Below, piece after piece: positions 37,222 through 46,947 of a DNA stretch of 64,000 nt; the first letter of the stretch is position 1; the number at the start of each line of letters is the position of its first letter. The stretch comes from CBDFGK01 sp965247075 (GTDB taxonomy: Bacteria; Pseudomonadota; Gammaproteobacteria; Pseudomonadales; Halieaceae). The DNA is taken from assembly GCA_965247075.1 (NCBI GenBank), contig CBDFGK010000003.1:1426001-1490000 (forward strand). The letters run 5' to 3'. The notes below the pieces were generated by a model. The model worked only from the letters and a program-made list of their open reading frames with translations, had not been told where the DNA came from and searched no databases. Position numbers and translations under genes: made by a program.

Positions 37222-37360
37222 TCTTCACTCACAAGACCGGAGAAGAACCCGTTATTTTCGATTATTTTATTGATAATCAACGTGTTGCGTTGTTTTTTAA
37301 GGGCTGACTCTGTAGCGTAGTTTACTCGCTTAACAGGGTGTCCATCATTAGTGGGCAGGA

Positions 37361-37663
37361 TCAGAAAGCCTGATAGGGTTTGATATCCTGGCGAATCTCA
37401 TGCGCGAACTTATTTTCTGCCACGCGCAGATCATAAGCGGATTGTAGATTGAGCCAGGACTGGGCATCACCACCAAAGTACTGCGCCACTCGCATGGCGG
37501 TATCCGCGGTAATAGCTCGCCGCTCCTTTACTATCTCGTGTAATCGCGTAGCAGGTACACGGAGTTTGATGGCCAAAGCATTTACGCTCATGGCCAGCGG
37601 AGCGAGATACTCTTCGCGAAGTATTTCACCCGGGTGTATCGGCCGCATGCCGTTATAGTTCAT
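37361..37663 (-). CDS. higA: Antitoxin HigA
   Basis: A 100-residue HigA/VapI-type helix-turn-helix antitoxin from ATG at 37663 (MNYNGMRPIHPGEILREEYL), with the HTH ALAIKLRVPATRLHEIVKER and the C-terminal FGGDAQSWLNLQSAYDLRVA. A GTG nine bases upstream is an alternative. It lies just after higB and would neutralise the toxin and repress the operon. The toxin-first order is normal for hig loci. Confidence 0.93.
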   Translation of the reverse strand: MNYNGMRPIHPGEILREEYLAPLAMSVNALAIKLRVPATRLHEIVKERRAITADTAMRVAQYFGGDAQSWLNLQSAYDLRVAENKFAHEIRQDIKPYQAF

Positions 37664-37672
37664 CTCTCGCAC

Positions 37673-37951
37673 CTAGTGGTAGTCCGTGATTTCTACTTCA
37701 AACGCATTGCCATTTTCAAACCGGAAACACAGCCGCCACTGTTGATTGATCCTTATACGCCAACATCCCTGACGATCACCGGTAAGTTTCTCCAGTCGAT
37801 TGCCCGGGGGTGACCTTAAAAATTCGATAGTCCAGGCGCTGTGTAAAAAGATCAGTTTTCTTTCAGCCTGTACACGCAGGGACAGAAATCGCCTGAGACA
37901 CCTACCCTCAAACAACTGCTCTGTATATTTGCACGTAAAGGATTTGATCAC
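37673..37951 (-). CDS. higB: Toxin HigB (RelE/ParE superfamily)
   Basis: A 92-residue ribosome-dependent mRNA interferase. It starts MIKSFTCKYTEQLFEGRCLR, has the core LHSAWTIEFLRSPPGNRLEKLTGDRQGCW and ends with RIRINQQWRLCFRF and VEITDYH, the HigB signature. It is followed after 9 bases by higA. It is intact, so this should be a working toxin-antitoxin pair inside the accessory island. Confidence 0.93.
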   Translation of the reverse strand: MIKSFTCKYTEQLFEGRCLRRFLSLRVQAERKLIFLHSAWTIEFLRSPPGNRLEKLTGDRQGCWRIRINQQWRLCFRFENGNAFEVEITDYH

Positions 37952-38061
37952 AGGTAGCCCAGTATATTACGCGCAACGTAATACGCAAGGCATAAGCAGT
38001 TGTTTTTAGCGGATGTTATCGCAGAAATAAAGAGGCTTTCGGAGCAAAAACCAGGCCCCGG

Positions 38062-39375
38062 TCAAAGCCGCCGCCGCAGTAACTGCGCGATATTCACCCG
38101 CGCATTCAGACGTTGGGCCATAAGAAACATACCGCCAACCTTGCGATGAAAGAAGATCGCGTCGGGGGGCGGTGCCTGCCAGAATTCCCGGTATTCCTGC
38201 ACCGACTCAGCCAGCGAGGCCAGCCGTGTCGACAGGTCGGAGCCGCCAAAGTCATAGGCACCATCAAAAGTTAATGGCTCCAACACCAGTTTAAATATTT
38301 CCAGCACCAATTGCCGGTACTCCGCGCTGGCATCTTTAATCAGGTAGCCCAGCTTTTCCGCCGCTGCCAGCAGCCGTTCATCGTGGCCGGCTATAAACGC
38401 TTTCATCATGCGTTTGTAGTCATTCACAAAGCCGGCCTTAAATTTTCGCGTGGCGCCAAAATCCAACAACACGATTTTACCGCTGTCAGCTTGATAGCGA
38501 TAATTGGCAAAGTTGGGGTCGGTTTGCACCAGGCGCAGTTCGAAAAATTCCTGCAACATCAAGTCGATCATCGCGGTGACAATGTCATCCCGCTGCTGCT
38601 GCGGCAATTCAGCCACCACCTCAATGGGCTGGCTGTGCACATAACTCATAGCCAGTACTTGCCGGGTAGTCAGCTCCGCAAAAACTTCCGGCACCACAAA
38701 GTGCTCATCTTCGGCCAGCAAATCTGCAAAAGTTGCCAGGTGCTGCGCCTCCTGCAAGTAGTCTGCCTCGTTGCGCAGTTGTGCCTTGGCCTCCTCAAGC
38801 AAGGGCGCAATATCGAGACTGGCCGGCAGCAAACCAGACAGGCGCAGCAAAGTGGCTATATTGTCTACATCGCTGTCAATACTTTTAGCGACACCGGGGT
38901 ACTGAATCTTGAGGGCCAGCTCCTTGCCGTCCGGCGAAATTGCCCGGTGCACCTGGCCAATAGAGGCCGCGGCGATGGGTTGAAACTCGAAGCCATAAAA
39001 AATGTCCTGCCAGTCCTCTCCGAAAGACTCTTCCATAGTTTGGTTAAGCTGCTCGGCGGGCATATTGACAGCATCGGATCGCAGTCGCGCCAAGATATCC
39101 GCCAACTGCTTGGGCAGGAGATCACCCCCATCCATTGACAGCATCTGGCCCATTTTCATGGCGGCACCGCGCATATTGGCCAACTCATCGGCAACCCGTT
39201 GGGCATTGCCAGGGGTCAGCAGCATATCGCGCGCCCTGATACGTTCACCGGCCCGCAATCGGCGCGAACCCTCGGCGACCATGCCGCCGGCAACGCCACC
39301 GGCGAGTTTTACAATACGGGCAAACCGACCTATGCGGGTGGCGGGTACGGGTGCTTCATCCTTTTTCCTGGCCAT
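38062..39375 (-). CDS. UbiB/ABC1-like atypical kinase (second of a tandem)
   Basis: A 437-residue ADCK/UbiB-family protein from ATG at 39375 (MARKKDEAPVPATRIG). The KxGQ motif is in AAMKMGQMLSMDGGD, the alanine-rich P-loop substitute is IAAASIGQVHRA, the ATP lysine is in ELALKIQYPGV, and the metal motifs are QTDPNFANY and VLLDFGA. Relatives bind ATP and influence isoprenoid or coenzyme Q metabolism. The start is one base after the stop of an upstream paralogue. No C-terminal membrane helices of UbiB are visible, so it is closer to the ABC1-type group. Confidence 0.88.
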   Translation of the reverse strand: MARKKDEAPVPATRIGRFARIVKLAGGVAGGMVAEGSRRLRAGERIRARDMLLTPGNAQRVADELANMRGAAMKMGQMLSMDGGDLLPKQLADILARLRSDAVNMPAEQLNQTMEESFGEDWQDIFYGFEFQPIAAASIGQVHRAISPDGKELALKIQYPGVAKSIDSDVDNIATLLRLSGLLPASLDIAPLLEEAKAQLRNEADYLQEAQHLATFADLLAEDEHFVVPEVFAELTTRQVLAMSYVHSQPIEVVAELPQQQRDDIVTAMIDLMLQEFFELRLVQTDPNFANYRYQADSGKIVLLDFGATRKFKAGFVNDYKRMMKAFIAGHDERLLAAAEKLGYLIKDASAEYRQLVLEIFKLVLEPLTFDGAYDFGGSDLSTRLASLAESVQEYREFWQAPPPDAIFFHRKVGGMFLMAQRLNARVNIAQLLRRRL

Positions 39376-39376
39376 G

Positions 39377-40762
39377 CTAGTGCAGGGTCTTCCGCCACCG
39401 GGCAATATGGACCGACACGGCGTCATAGCCATTGAACTCCGCGTCCAGCACTGCGATAAAGGTAAATACACCGGTAAGCTTGCGCGCAATCAGGGCAAAA
39501 TCTCGCGAGGGCGTGCTGAAGTGACCGCTGGTTGTGCTCAACACGGCCATCTTGCCCGCCCGCTGCATCAATCCGGAATCCGCCCAGCGATACTGGCCAC
39601 GCCTGTTAAGGCGCTCCTTCGGTATTCTTTTCGGCGGGAGCAGCGGCTCTAGCAAGTGCAGGCAAAAATCAGCAAACAACGTCCGCCCCTCTGCACTGGC
39701 ATCCTCTTGTAGGCAACCCAGTCCGATCAGGCCGTCGGCCACCCCCGCTTCGTCTTCCTCCAGTCCTGCCGCGATCAGGTGGCGCAAGTGAAACAGGAAA
39801 TCCTTCTCGCAGAGCAGCACCGAGCCGAAGTCCAGCAGTACCAGCTCATCGGGCTGGCCTTTTTTACCCCTACTAAGAAGATAATTGCCAAAGTTGGGAT
39901 CGGTCTGCAACAGCCCCCACTCATAGAGTTCATAAAAAAACAGATCAAGCATGCCCTGGGCCAGGGCGTTGCGTCGCGCCGGCGACAGACCTTGAATTGA
40001 CGGATCAGTCACAGGCTTGCCTGTCACATATTCCATTGCCAGCACCTTGTCGGTGCAAAAGCGCCGATACAGGCGAGGCACATGAAAGCTCACTTCCCTA
40101 TCTGGTAGATCAGCCACATGCTGGGCCATGGATTCACAAGTAGCCGCTTCGCGCTGATAGTCAATTTCGTAATGCAAATAGGTACGCATCGCTTCCAACC
40201 AGTCGTCCAGGTCTCGACCGGCCGGCAGCCACCTGGCCAGCTTCAGCATGGTTACCACGGCATCAAAATCAGCATCTATGACTTCGGCGAGGCCGGGGTA
40301 CTGCACCTTCAGGCAAATATGCTCGCCGGTAGCGCGCAGCGTCGCCCGGTGTACCTGGGCCAGAGATGCCGCCGCAAACGCTTCGGTTTCTATATCAAGT
40401 TCATCCCAGAGCGGCCCCAGGCTCTGCCGCAAAACCGGCTCCATCGACTCCCAGGGCAACGGGTTGGTACCGGCCTCGATCTCGTGCAGGGCCTCGGTGA
40501 GAACCGGCGGCAGAAAGTGTTCGCCCAACAGCGCGAACATTTGCCCAATTTTGACGTAAGTGCCTTTGAGACGGCCCAGTTCCCGCACCAGGCGACGCGC
40601 CTCACTGCGGGCAAATTTCGAACTTTCTGCCTCGTCCCGGCCCAGCATTTTGTGCAAAACGCCATCAACAGCGAGCAGGCTGCCAGCCCGAATACCTGCA
40701 ATGGATGCAGTCAGGGTTCGAGCTAGCGCGCGACGCAGGATTCGTTTGGGTGTTTTCGCCAT
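39377..40762 (-). CDS. UbiB/ABC1-like atypical kinase (first of a tandem)
   Basis: A 461-residue paralogue of the following gene. It shows the KxGQ motif in GTYVKIGQMFALLGEHFLPP, AAASLAQVHRATLR, the lysine in HICLKVQYPGLAEV, QTDPNFGNYLL, and LVLLDFGSVLL. N-terminal part is basic and rich in alanine. The two genes are one base apart and must be co-transcribed, so the products may work as a pair. The role is not known. Confidence 0.88.
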   Translation of the reverse strand: MAKTPKRILRRALARTLTASIAGIRAGSLLAVDGVLHKMLGRDEAESSKFARSEARRLVRELGRLKGTYVKIGQMFALLGEHFLPPVLTEALHEIEAGTNPLPWESMEPVLRQSLGPLWDELDIETEAFAAASLAQVHRATLRATGEHICLKVQYPGLAEVIDADFDAVVTMLKLARWLPAGRDLDDWLEAMRTYLHYEIDYQREAATCESMAQHVADLPDREVSFHVPRLYRRFCTDKVLAMEYVTGKPVTDPSIQGLSPARRNALAQGMLDLFFYELYEWGLLQTDPNFGNYLLSRGKKGQPDELVLLDFGSVLLCEKDFLFHLRHLIAAGLEEDEAGVADGLIGLGCLQEDASAEGRTLFADFCLHLLEPLLPPKRIPKERLNRRGQYRWADSGLMQRAGKMAVLSTTSGHFSTPSRDFALIARKLTGVFTFIAVLDAEFNGYDAVSVHIARWRKTLH

Positions 40763-40907
40763 AAGCTCAGGATGAATACCGGAAATGCACTAAAATTATC
40801 TTCTGCCACTTATTTACAGCGTGCACCATATGACATCACGAGCTTTACCGATACTGCTAATTGCAAGCTGGCCGGTGCCAGTTACGGTGGCGCAACAACC
40901 CCAGACC

Positions 40908-42359
40908 CTACAGGTTCTCCTCGGCAAAGGCAGCCAGGCGGGAGCGCTCGATACCGTTGATGTGCATAATGCCCGCGTGGGGGTAGTGCTTGCAGCGATC
41001 CACCAGGTAAGTCAGCCCGGAGGTCAGCGGGCTGATGTACTTGTTATCGATCTGCGCGAGGTTACCCAACACCACGATCTTGGAGTCGGCGCCGACCCGG
41101 GTGATGATCGATTTTAGTTGGAACTGGGTCAGGCCCTGACTCTCATCAATAATTATGTAGGCGTTGTTGAATGATCGACCGCGCATGAAGTTGAGTGATT
41201 TGAACTGGATATTGGCGCGCTCTTTCACATAGTCGATGCTGCCATTGCTGCACTCATCGGCGCCGTGCAGTATTTCCAGGTTGTCATCGAAGGCGGCCAG
41301 CCAGGGCGCCATCTTCTCTTCTTCGGTACCGGGCAAAAATCCAATATCCTCCGCTATGGGCGGTGTGGAGCGGGCCACGATCAGCTTGCTGTATTTTTTC
41401 TGCTCAAGAATAGCGTGCAATCCATAAGCCAATGCGATCAGGGTTTTGCCAGAGCCGGCCGGCCCGGTTAACACCGTCATATCCAGGTCATCGTCAGCAA
41501 TCAATTCCATGGCCATGGCCTGCCCGAGGTTGCGCGGAGACAGACCCCAGAAGCGGCGGTGCATAAGGTTGTCACGACTGTCGCAGTGCAGGTATAGGTG
41601 CTCGCGGTCGACCCGTTTCACATAGGCAAAAAAGTCATTGTCATCATATAAAAACATGCCCGGGTAGGCCTGCGGCAAATTCTTGCGCGGTACGCGGTGT
41701 AAGGTGCGATCGCCCTCGCGCAGGGTATCCACCTCTTCCACGCCAGCCCAAAAATCACCTTCAAGATGCTCATATCCTTTGGCCAACAGATCAATGTCGT
41801 CGAGCACGCGATCCCGGCGGTAGTCCTCTACATGCTGCAGACCCGAGCCCTTGGCCTTGAGTCGCATGTTGATGTCCTTGGTGACCAGGCAAACAAAATA
41901 AACCGGATTCTCGGCCTGCAGGCGCAGCGCCACATTGATAATACGGTTGTCATTGGCCTGGGCCTGGGTGTCGTTGAGGTAGGGAATATCACTGTCATCG
42001 GCCAGCAACTGATCTGGATAAATCGATAAACGGCCCAGCGGCCCATCGGTACTGGAACCCGGTATTTCCACACCTTCCTGAATCTGTTGTGGGCTGGCCT
42101 GCTCTACCACCTTGTCGATCGTATTGATGGCAATGCACGCCTCCCGACTGACTGTTTTGTCGTGCCTGTCCTTTATGTGATCCAGTTCTTCCAGCACGGT
42201 CATGGGCAGGACGATGCGGTGTTCATTAAACGCCAACACAGCGGTGGGGTCATGTAACAGGACGTTGGTGTCCAGTACATATATTTTCTTTTCCGCAATA
42301 GCGGGACGAGGTTGATCTACGCGCAGGCGGCGCCTGAATCCATAAAGGAATCCTCTCAA
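40908..42359 (-). CDS. PhoH-family ATPase with PIN domain
   Basis: A YbeZ/PhoH2-like protein. The N-terminal PIN nuclease domain begins KIYVLDTNVLLHDPTAVL with acids in TVLEELDHIKD and CLVTKDINMRLKA; the C-terminal PhoH helicase/ATPase has Walker A GPAGSGKTLIALAYGL and Walker B NAYIIIDESQGLT. It probably acts in RNA unwinding and cleavage. The start is uncertain: the frame is open to an ATG at 42488, but codons before about 42359 look non-coding, and a TTG lies there. Confidence 0.85.
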   Translation of the reverse strand: MRGFLYGFRRRLRVDQPRPAIAEKKIYVLDTNVLLHDPTAVLAFNEHRIVLPMTVLEELDHIKDRHDKTVSREACIAINTIDKVVEQASPQQIQEGVEIPGSSTDGPLGRLSIYPDQLLADDSDIPYLNDTQAQANDNRIINVALRLQAENPVYFVCLVTKDINMRLKAKGSGLQHVEDYRRDRVLDDIDLLAKGYEHLEGDFWAGVEEVDTLREGDRTLHRVPRKNLPQAYPGMFLYDDNDFFAYVKRVDREHLYLHCDSRDNLMHRRFWGLSPRNLGQAMAMELIADDDLDMTVLTGPAGSGKTLIALAYGLHAILEQKKYSKLIVARSTPPIAEDIGFLPGTEEEKMAPWLAAFDDNLEILHGADECSNGSIDYVKERANIQFKSLNFMRGRSFNNAYIIIDESQGLTQFQLKSIITRVGADSKIVVLGNLAQIDNKYISPLTSGLTYLVDRCKHYPHAGIMHINGIERSRLAAFAEENL

Positions 42360-42689
42360 GTGAGCAGCGGGGTAAATGTGTAGGGCGAAAAGCGTTGAGC
42401 GAAGGTGGCCCGAGCAGGCTATGCTCATTTGATGCGTGCTGTTGCAACGCTTTGTCATGCGCCGGTTGCTGGCGGTGTTTCCAATCAACCGGCGTCTGGA
42501 AAATCTTCAATAAACGTTTTCCCAGGTTGATTATCTTGTCGCATTGTCGATGCGCGACAGTGAATTCATTATCAAACTCTTGTCTGTTCCTTGTCAACGC
42601 GAGAATTTTTTCTCTGCCCGCCTCAGTCGAGAGACAGCGGCAAAGTTTTCGCGTAGCATGGTTTGTCTCTATGAAATTCTTATTCTCAA

Positions 42690-44648
42690 ATGCTCAATCA
42701 GGATTCTCTAGCTCAGCTTAAGGGCCTCAAGGCCCAGATGGACTCGGAGAAGGAGTACGCAGAAGCTGTCGTCAAAGGTACGCAATCGCGTTATGGTTTT
42801 GCTGTGCTTGATGATGGCCGGGAGATCTTCATTCCTCCCGATGAAATGCTCAAGGCATTCGCCGATGACCGCGTTACGGTATGCATTCGCCCGGACAAGG
42901 GCGACAAGCCGGTGGCGGAGATCGAACACCTGGTCAATTGCCCGTTGGGCGAATTCACTGGTCGCTGTGTGCGCAAGGACAAGGCCATGTTTGTCGAGCC
43001 CGACCTGCCCCGCCTGAGCCGCTGGCTGTTTATCCCTCCCCACGCTCGCAATGGTGTCAAGGAAGGCGATTATGTGCGCAGTGCCGTACTGCGCCATCCC
43101 ATAAAAGATGGCAAACCACAAGCCAAGGTGCTGGCGGTGCTAGGTGGCGCTGATGCGCCGGGCATCGAGAACCTGTACACCGCCAACAAATACCAGTTGC
43201 CATCGACCTGGAGCAAGCAAGCCACCGAGCAGTTGCAAAAAACACTGGCAGCTGCCCAGCCGCTGGCAGACCAACGCCGCCGCGATCTTACCGACCTCGA
43301 ATTTGTCAGCATCGACTCGGCCCGTACCCAGGATATCGATGACGCACTCTATGCTGATATCAGCGACGGCGGCTGGAATCTGTATGTGGCGATTGCCGAT
43401 CCTACCAGTTTCATAGAAGCAGATTCGCTGCTGGAGAAAGAGATTGCCGAGCGGGCAAGCTCGATCTATTTTCACGGCGATGCGATCGCCATGATGCCGG
43501 AGCAGTTGTCGCAGGACACCTGCGCGCTGGCAGAGGCCAAGGACCGGCCGGCACTGGTCTGCAAAATTGCCGTTAGCGATGACGGCGTGGTCGGCGACTT
43601 TGAATTTATCGAGGCAGCCATCCGCTCCCGCGCCAAACTCAGTTATGTTGCCGTGGACCGCTACCTGGCGGGTAATTATGACGAACTGATGAGCCATGCC
43701 ACGCCACTGGAGGCGCTCTACCAGATATACCGGGCTTTGCGCACCCGCCGCGAGACCTGCGAACTGGTGATGGAAGTTCGCACTGAATATCGCTGGTATC
43801 TCAACGATCAGAAAAAAATCGAGAATATCGAACCACACGGCAAACTGCTGTCGCAAAAGCTGGTTGAAGAATGCATGGTGGCCACCAATCGTTGTGCGGC
43901 ACTTTTCCTGCGTGACCACAACTGCAATGGCCCCTTCGTCAGGCACCTGGGGTTTCGCAGCGACCGCAAGGACGAGGTCAAACGCTTCCTGACCCGCTTT
44001 CTACCGGACTACGTAGACCAGGACCTGAAACAAGTGGATACCTACCGCGCCATCATGAAGCAATTGTTGAGCAACAGTAAGGAACTGCCGCTGCGTACCA
44101 TGGCCAATCGCCTATTGGCCCGGGCGGAACTGACCACTGAGCTGGGCGTGCACATGGGCATGGGGCTGGAGTGTTATAGCAACTGCACATCGCCGCTGCG
44201 TAAATACACCGACTACCTGGCCCACCGCCAGATTAAGTCTGCCTTGCACGACGGCAACACACAGCAATTGAGCAATCGGCAATTATCTGCCGTATCCGAC
44301 AATATCAGCCGCGGTCGCCAGGCCAGCCGAGAGGCGGAAATGTGGTTGCAGTGTGAGTTTTTGCAGGCGCATGTGGGAGAGGAGTTTGCGGCCACTGTCA
44401 GCCATATCAACAGCAGCGGAATTACCGTGCGCTTATTGAACTGGGGCCTGGAGGGGCAGATTGACCTGCGCAAGGACCCGGAGAAATTCAGTTTTGACCG
44501 CTGGGCGGCGACGTTGACCAGTCCGACGCGGCAATTTCAGTTGGAAAAAAACCTGCGGATTAGAATCGAGCGGATTGATGTGGCGAAGCGTGAAATGGTG
44601 TTTGTTCCTGTGGCAGATAGCCCTGACGCACCCGACGCACCAGCTTGA
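42690..44648 (+). CDS. rnb: Exoribonuclease II
   Basis: A 652-residue RNase II/R-family 3'-5' exoribonuclease. N-terminal cold-shock domains (QSRYGFAVLDDGREIFIPPD) precede the RNB domain with the catalytic acids in SIDSARTQDIDDAL (Asp209, 215, 217, 218) and CTSPLRKYTDYLAHRQI, then a C-terminal S1 domain. The length is closer to RNase II than RNase R, which has a long basic tail. It is divergent from phoH, with about 200-300 bases between. Confidence 0.9.
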   Translation: MLNQDSLAQLKGLKAQMDSEKEYAEAVVKGTQSRYGFAVLDDGREIFIPPDEMLKAFADDRVTVCIRPDKGDKPVAEIEHLVNCPLGEFTGRCVRKDKAMFVEPDLPRLSRWLFIPPHARNGVKEGDYVRSAVLRHPIKDGKPQAKVLAVLGGADAPGIENLYTANKYQLPSTWSKQATEQLQKTLAAAQPLADQRRRDLTDLEFVSIDSARTQDIDDALYADISDGGWNLYVAIADPTSFIEADSLLEKEIAERASSIYFHGDAIAMMPEQLSQDTCALAEAKDRPALVCKIAVSDDGVVGDFEFIEAAIRSRAKLSYVAVDRYLAGNYDELMSHATPLEALYQIYRALRTRRETCELVMEVRTEYRWYLNDQKKIENIEPHGKLLSQKLVEECMVATNRCAALFLRDHNCNGPFVRHLGFRSDRKDEVKRFLTRFLPDYVDQDLKQVDTYRAIMKQLLSNSKELPLRTMANRLLARAELTTELGVHMGMGLECYSNCTSPLRKYTDYLAHRQIKSALHDGNTQQLSNRQLSAVSDNISRGRQASREAEMWLQCEFLQAHVGEEFAATVSHINSSGITVRLLNWGLEGQIDLRKDPEKFSFDRWAATLTSPTRQFQLEKNLRIRIERIDVAKREMVFVPVADSPDAPDAPA

Positions 44649-44853
44649 TCATTTCGGCAACACCCAGCGCTCGCAGATAAACACCCATTTCACGCTGGTT
44701 GTCCATGGCGATATTGTCATCGACCTGGCGCAGCATCTGGATGATGGCCAATTCTTTGTCAGTAAAGTCCCGGTCCACACCAAAAATCAACTTGGTGAAC
44801 GTATCGACGATCTCCATTTCGCTGGGCTCATTTTCTGTAACGGCGTGGTTCAT
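44560..44853 (-). CDS. Conserved hypothetical protein
   Basis: A 97-residue acidic protein, MNHAVTENEPSEMEIVDTFT...FGVDRDFTDKELAIIQMLRQ, with amphipathic helices and a basic end (IKLVRRVRQGYLPQEQ). Its 3' end overlaps the rnb 3' end by 89 bases in convergent orientation. I do not recognise a family. The N-terminal two thirds outside rnb read as real protein; the tail over rnb is compositionally odd. Function unknown. Confidence 0.6.
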   Translation of the reverse strand: MNHAVTENEPSEMEIVDTFTKLIFGVDRDFTDKELAIIQMLRQVDDNIAMDNQREMGVYLRALGVAEMIKLVRRVRQGYLPQEQTPFHASPHQSARF

Positions 44854-44949
44854 AACCTGAGTATGGCCCAGCTATTGGTTATTTTTTGAGCAAAATTGGG
44901 TAATTCTTCACAAAATACAGCAAATCACCCGTTTTCGCGCCAATAATCG

Positions 44950-46344
44950 CTAAAAATGCGCGCTGCCCGGTGTTCGTGGAAAAGGAATGGCATCGCGGAT
45001 ATTTTCCATGCCGGTGATGTAATTCAACAATCGCTCGAAACCCAGCCCGAATCCCGCGTGAGGTACGCTGCCATAACGACGCAGGTCGCGGTACCACTGT
45101 AGCTCTCCGTCCAGCCCGTGTTCGGCCATGCGCGCCTCCAGCACATCGAGTCGTTCCTCGCGCTGACTGCCACCGATAATTTCGCCAATGCCGGGTGCCA
45201 ACACGTCCATTGCGGCAACCGTTTTGCCATCGTCATTGATGCGCATGTAGAAAGCCTTGATCTGCTTGGGGTAGTTCATCACTACAACCGGGCGACCGAT
45301 ATGGATCTCCGCCAGGAAGCGCTCGTGCTCCGATTGCAGATCGTGGCCCCACTGCACCGGGAATTCGAACTTCTGCCCACAGTTGTTGAGAATATCCACC
45401 GCATCGGTGTAGTCGATACGTTCGAAGTTTGCATTTACCACCGTGCGCAGGCGCGTGTGCACCGTGTCATCAATGCGTTGCTGGAAAAAGGCAATGTCAT
45501 CCTCACACTGCTCCAGCACTGCGGCGAACACATGCTTGAGCAAGTCTTCAGCCAGGTCCGCAAGATCGTTGATATCGGCAAAGGCGATCTCCGGTTCGAC
45601 CATCCAGAATTCAGCCAGGTGGCGACTGGTATTGGAATTCTCAGCGCGAAAGGTAGGTCCGAATGTGTAGACCTTGCTCATGGCCAGGCAATAAGCCTCC
45701 ACATTGAGCTGGCCGGACACGGTGAGAAATGATTCTGAAGCAAAGAAATCCTGGCTGTAATCAATGGCGCCATTGGCCTGCGGCGGGTTGGCCATATCCA
45801 GGGTGCTGACCCGAAACAATTCGCCGGCACCCTCACAGTCACTGGCGGTGATTATGGGGGTGTTGATCCAGTGAAAATCCCGTTCAAAGAAATAGTTGTG
45901 AATGGCATTGGCCAGCACGGTGCGGACCCGTGTGATGGCGCCAAAGGTATTGGTGCGCGGGCGCAGGTGGGCCACCGTGCGCAAATACTCGAAGCTGTGG
46001 CGCTTTTTGGCAATGGGGTACGACTCGGCATCTGCCACCCGCCCCACCACGTCGACGGCACGGGCATGTATCTCTACCGATTGTCCCTTGCCCTGGGACT
46101 CCACCAGTTTGCCACTGACCACGACCGAACAACCGGTGCTGATCTGCAGTACCTCGCGCTCATAATTCTCCAGTTCACTGGGTACCACCGCCTGAATGGC
46201 ATCGAAGCAGCTACCATCGTGAATAGCCAAAAAAGATATGCCCGCCTTGGAATCACGCTTGCTGCGAATCCAGCCGCGCACGGTAATGTGCTGACCGACA
46301 GCGGTCTCGCCTTTGAGGGCGGACGCCACGCTTACTGTATTCAT
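44950..46344 (-). CDS. asnS: Asparaginyl-tRNA synthetase
   Basis: A 464-residue class II synthetase from ATG at 46344 (MNTVSVASALKGETAVGQHI). OB-fold anticodon domain TVRGWIRSKRDSKAGISF, motif 2 TFRAENSNTSRHLAEFWMVE, motif 3 GFGLGFERLLNYITGMENIR, and the C-terminus PFPRTPGSAHF. It charges tRNA-Asn. The 8 codons upstream to 46368 are probably not translated. Confidence 0.97.
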   Translation of the reverse strand: MNTVSVASALKGETAVGQHITVRGWIRSKRDSKAGISFLAIHDGSCFDAIQAVVPSELENYEREVLQISTGCSVVVSGKLVESQGKGQSVEIHARAVDVVGRVADAESYPIAKKRHSFEYLRTVAHLRPRTNTFGAITRVRTVLANAIHNYFFERDFHWINTPIITASDCEGAGELFRVSTLDMANPPQANGAIDYSQDFFASESFLTVSGQLNVEAYCLAMSKVYTFGPTFRAENSNTSRHLAEFWMVEPEIAFADINDLADLAEDLLKHVFAAVLEQCEDDIAFFQQRIDDTVHTRLRTVVNANFERIDYTDAVDILNNCGQKFEFPVQWGHDLQSEHERFLAEIHIGRPVVVMNYPKQIKAFYMRINDDGKTVAAMDVLAPGIGEIIGGSQREERLDVLEARMAEHGLDGELQWYRDLRRYGSVPHAGFGLGFERLLNYITGMENIRDAIPFPRTPGSAHF

Positions 46345-46395
46345 GTTATCTCCTTCGGAAAAGCGCAATGGATACTGGATTGCGGGGTCATAAGC

Positions 46396-46947
46396 CTAGC
46401 GTTTGAGCCGGGTGATTCTGTTGCCCTCAAGAGATAGGTTATACATCAAGCCCTGGTTGGAAAATACGAAGCCGATAATGGCTTTACTGGCCGTGTTGGC
46501 ATCAACACTGCCGCCGTCGCCGACCGTCGCCATTGCAATCTCGCCATGTACGCCAGCCTCCCAGCCTTTGCTGCGCCGACGAAATTTCGCCAGTTCGAAA
46601 TCTGTCATAAACAGCAACATCAGCGCCTTAAACTGCAAACCCACCTGCAAGCCAAAAGAGGTGCCGGCAGTGGAGTAATAGCCGACCGCCTCACCATCAA
46701 TCAACAAGCTGCCTTCACCGTACTCACCACCGATACCGAAACCCATCTGCACCACGTCGGGAAATACCAGCACACCGGCCGCCTTATCCATCAGCCCGGC
46801 ACCCGCTTCGGTTTGGCCGCGAAACGTCGCTATGGCCTGCTGCACCTTGGTATCAATCACCGGACCGGATTCTGCACGCGACAGCGGTGCAGACAACAGC
46901 AGCAGGCAGCCGATGACTGCCCATACCGGTCGCAATAGCTTATGCAT
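46396..46947 (-). CDS. SYLF/YSC84-domain lipid-binding exported protein
   Basis: About 183 residues from MHKLLRPVWAVIGCLLLLSA, with a signal peptide cut near SRAES. The SYLF (DUF500/BPSL1445-like) domain shows AAGVLVFPDVVQMGFGIGGE, YYSTAGTSFGLQVGLQFKAL and ends GLMYNLSLEGNRITRLKR. Such proteins bind phospholipids and are periplasmic here. It overlaps the stop of the upstream SDR gene by 8 bases. Function is unproven. Confidence 0.88.
   Translation of the reverse strand: MHKLLRPVWAVIGCLLLLSAPLSRAESGPVIDTKVQQAIATFRGQTEAGAGLMDKAAGVLVFPDVVQMGFGIGGEYGEGSLLIDGEAVGYYSTAGTSFGLQVGLQFKALMLLFMTDFELAKFRRRSKGWEAGVHGEIAMATVGDGGSVDANTASKAIIGFVFSNQGLMYNLSLEGNRITRLKR

Noticed and set aside
38311..39138. Plus-strand frame of 275 codons
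   Set aside because: Antisense shadow of the ABC1-like kinase gene.
40821..41117. Plus-strand frame whose first 25 residues look like a signal peptide
   Set aside because: Everything after about 40908 is antisense to phoH and not protein-like. It might be the start of a lost gene, but there is not enough to call it.
43140..43946. Minus-strand frame of 268 codons
   Set aside because: Antisense shadow of RNase II, which has a complete catalytic domain.
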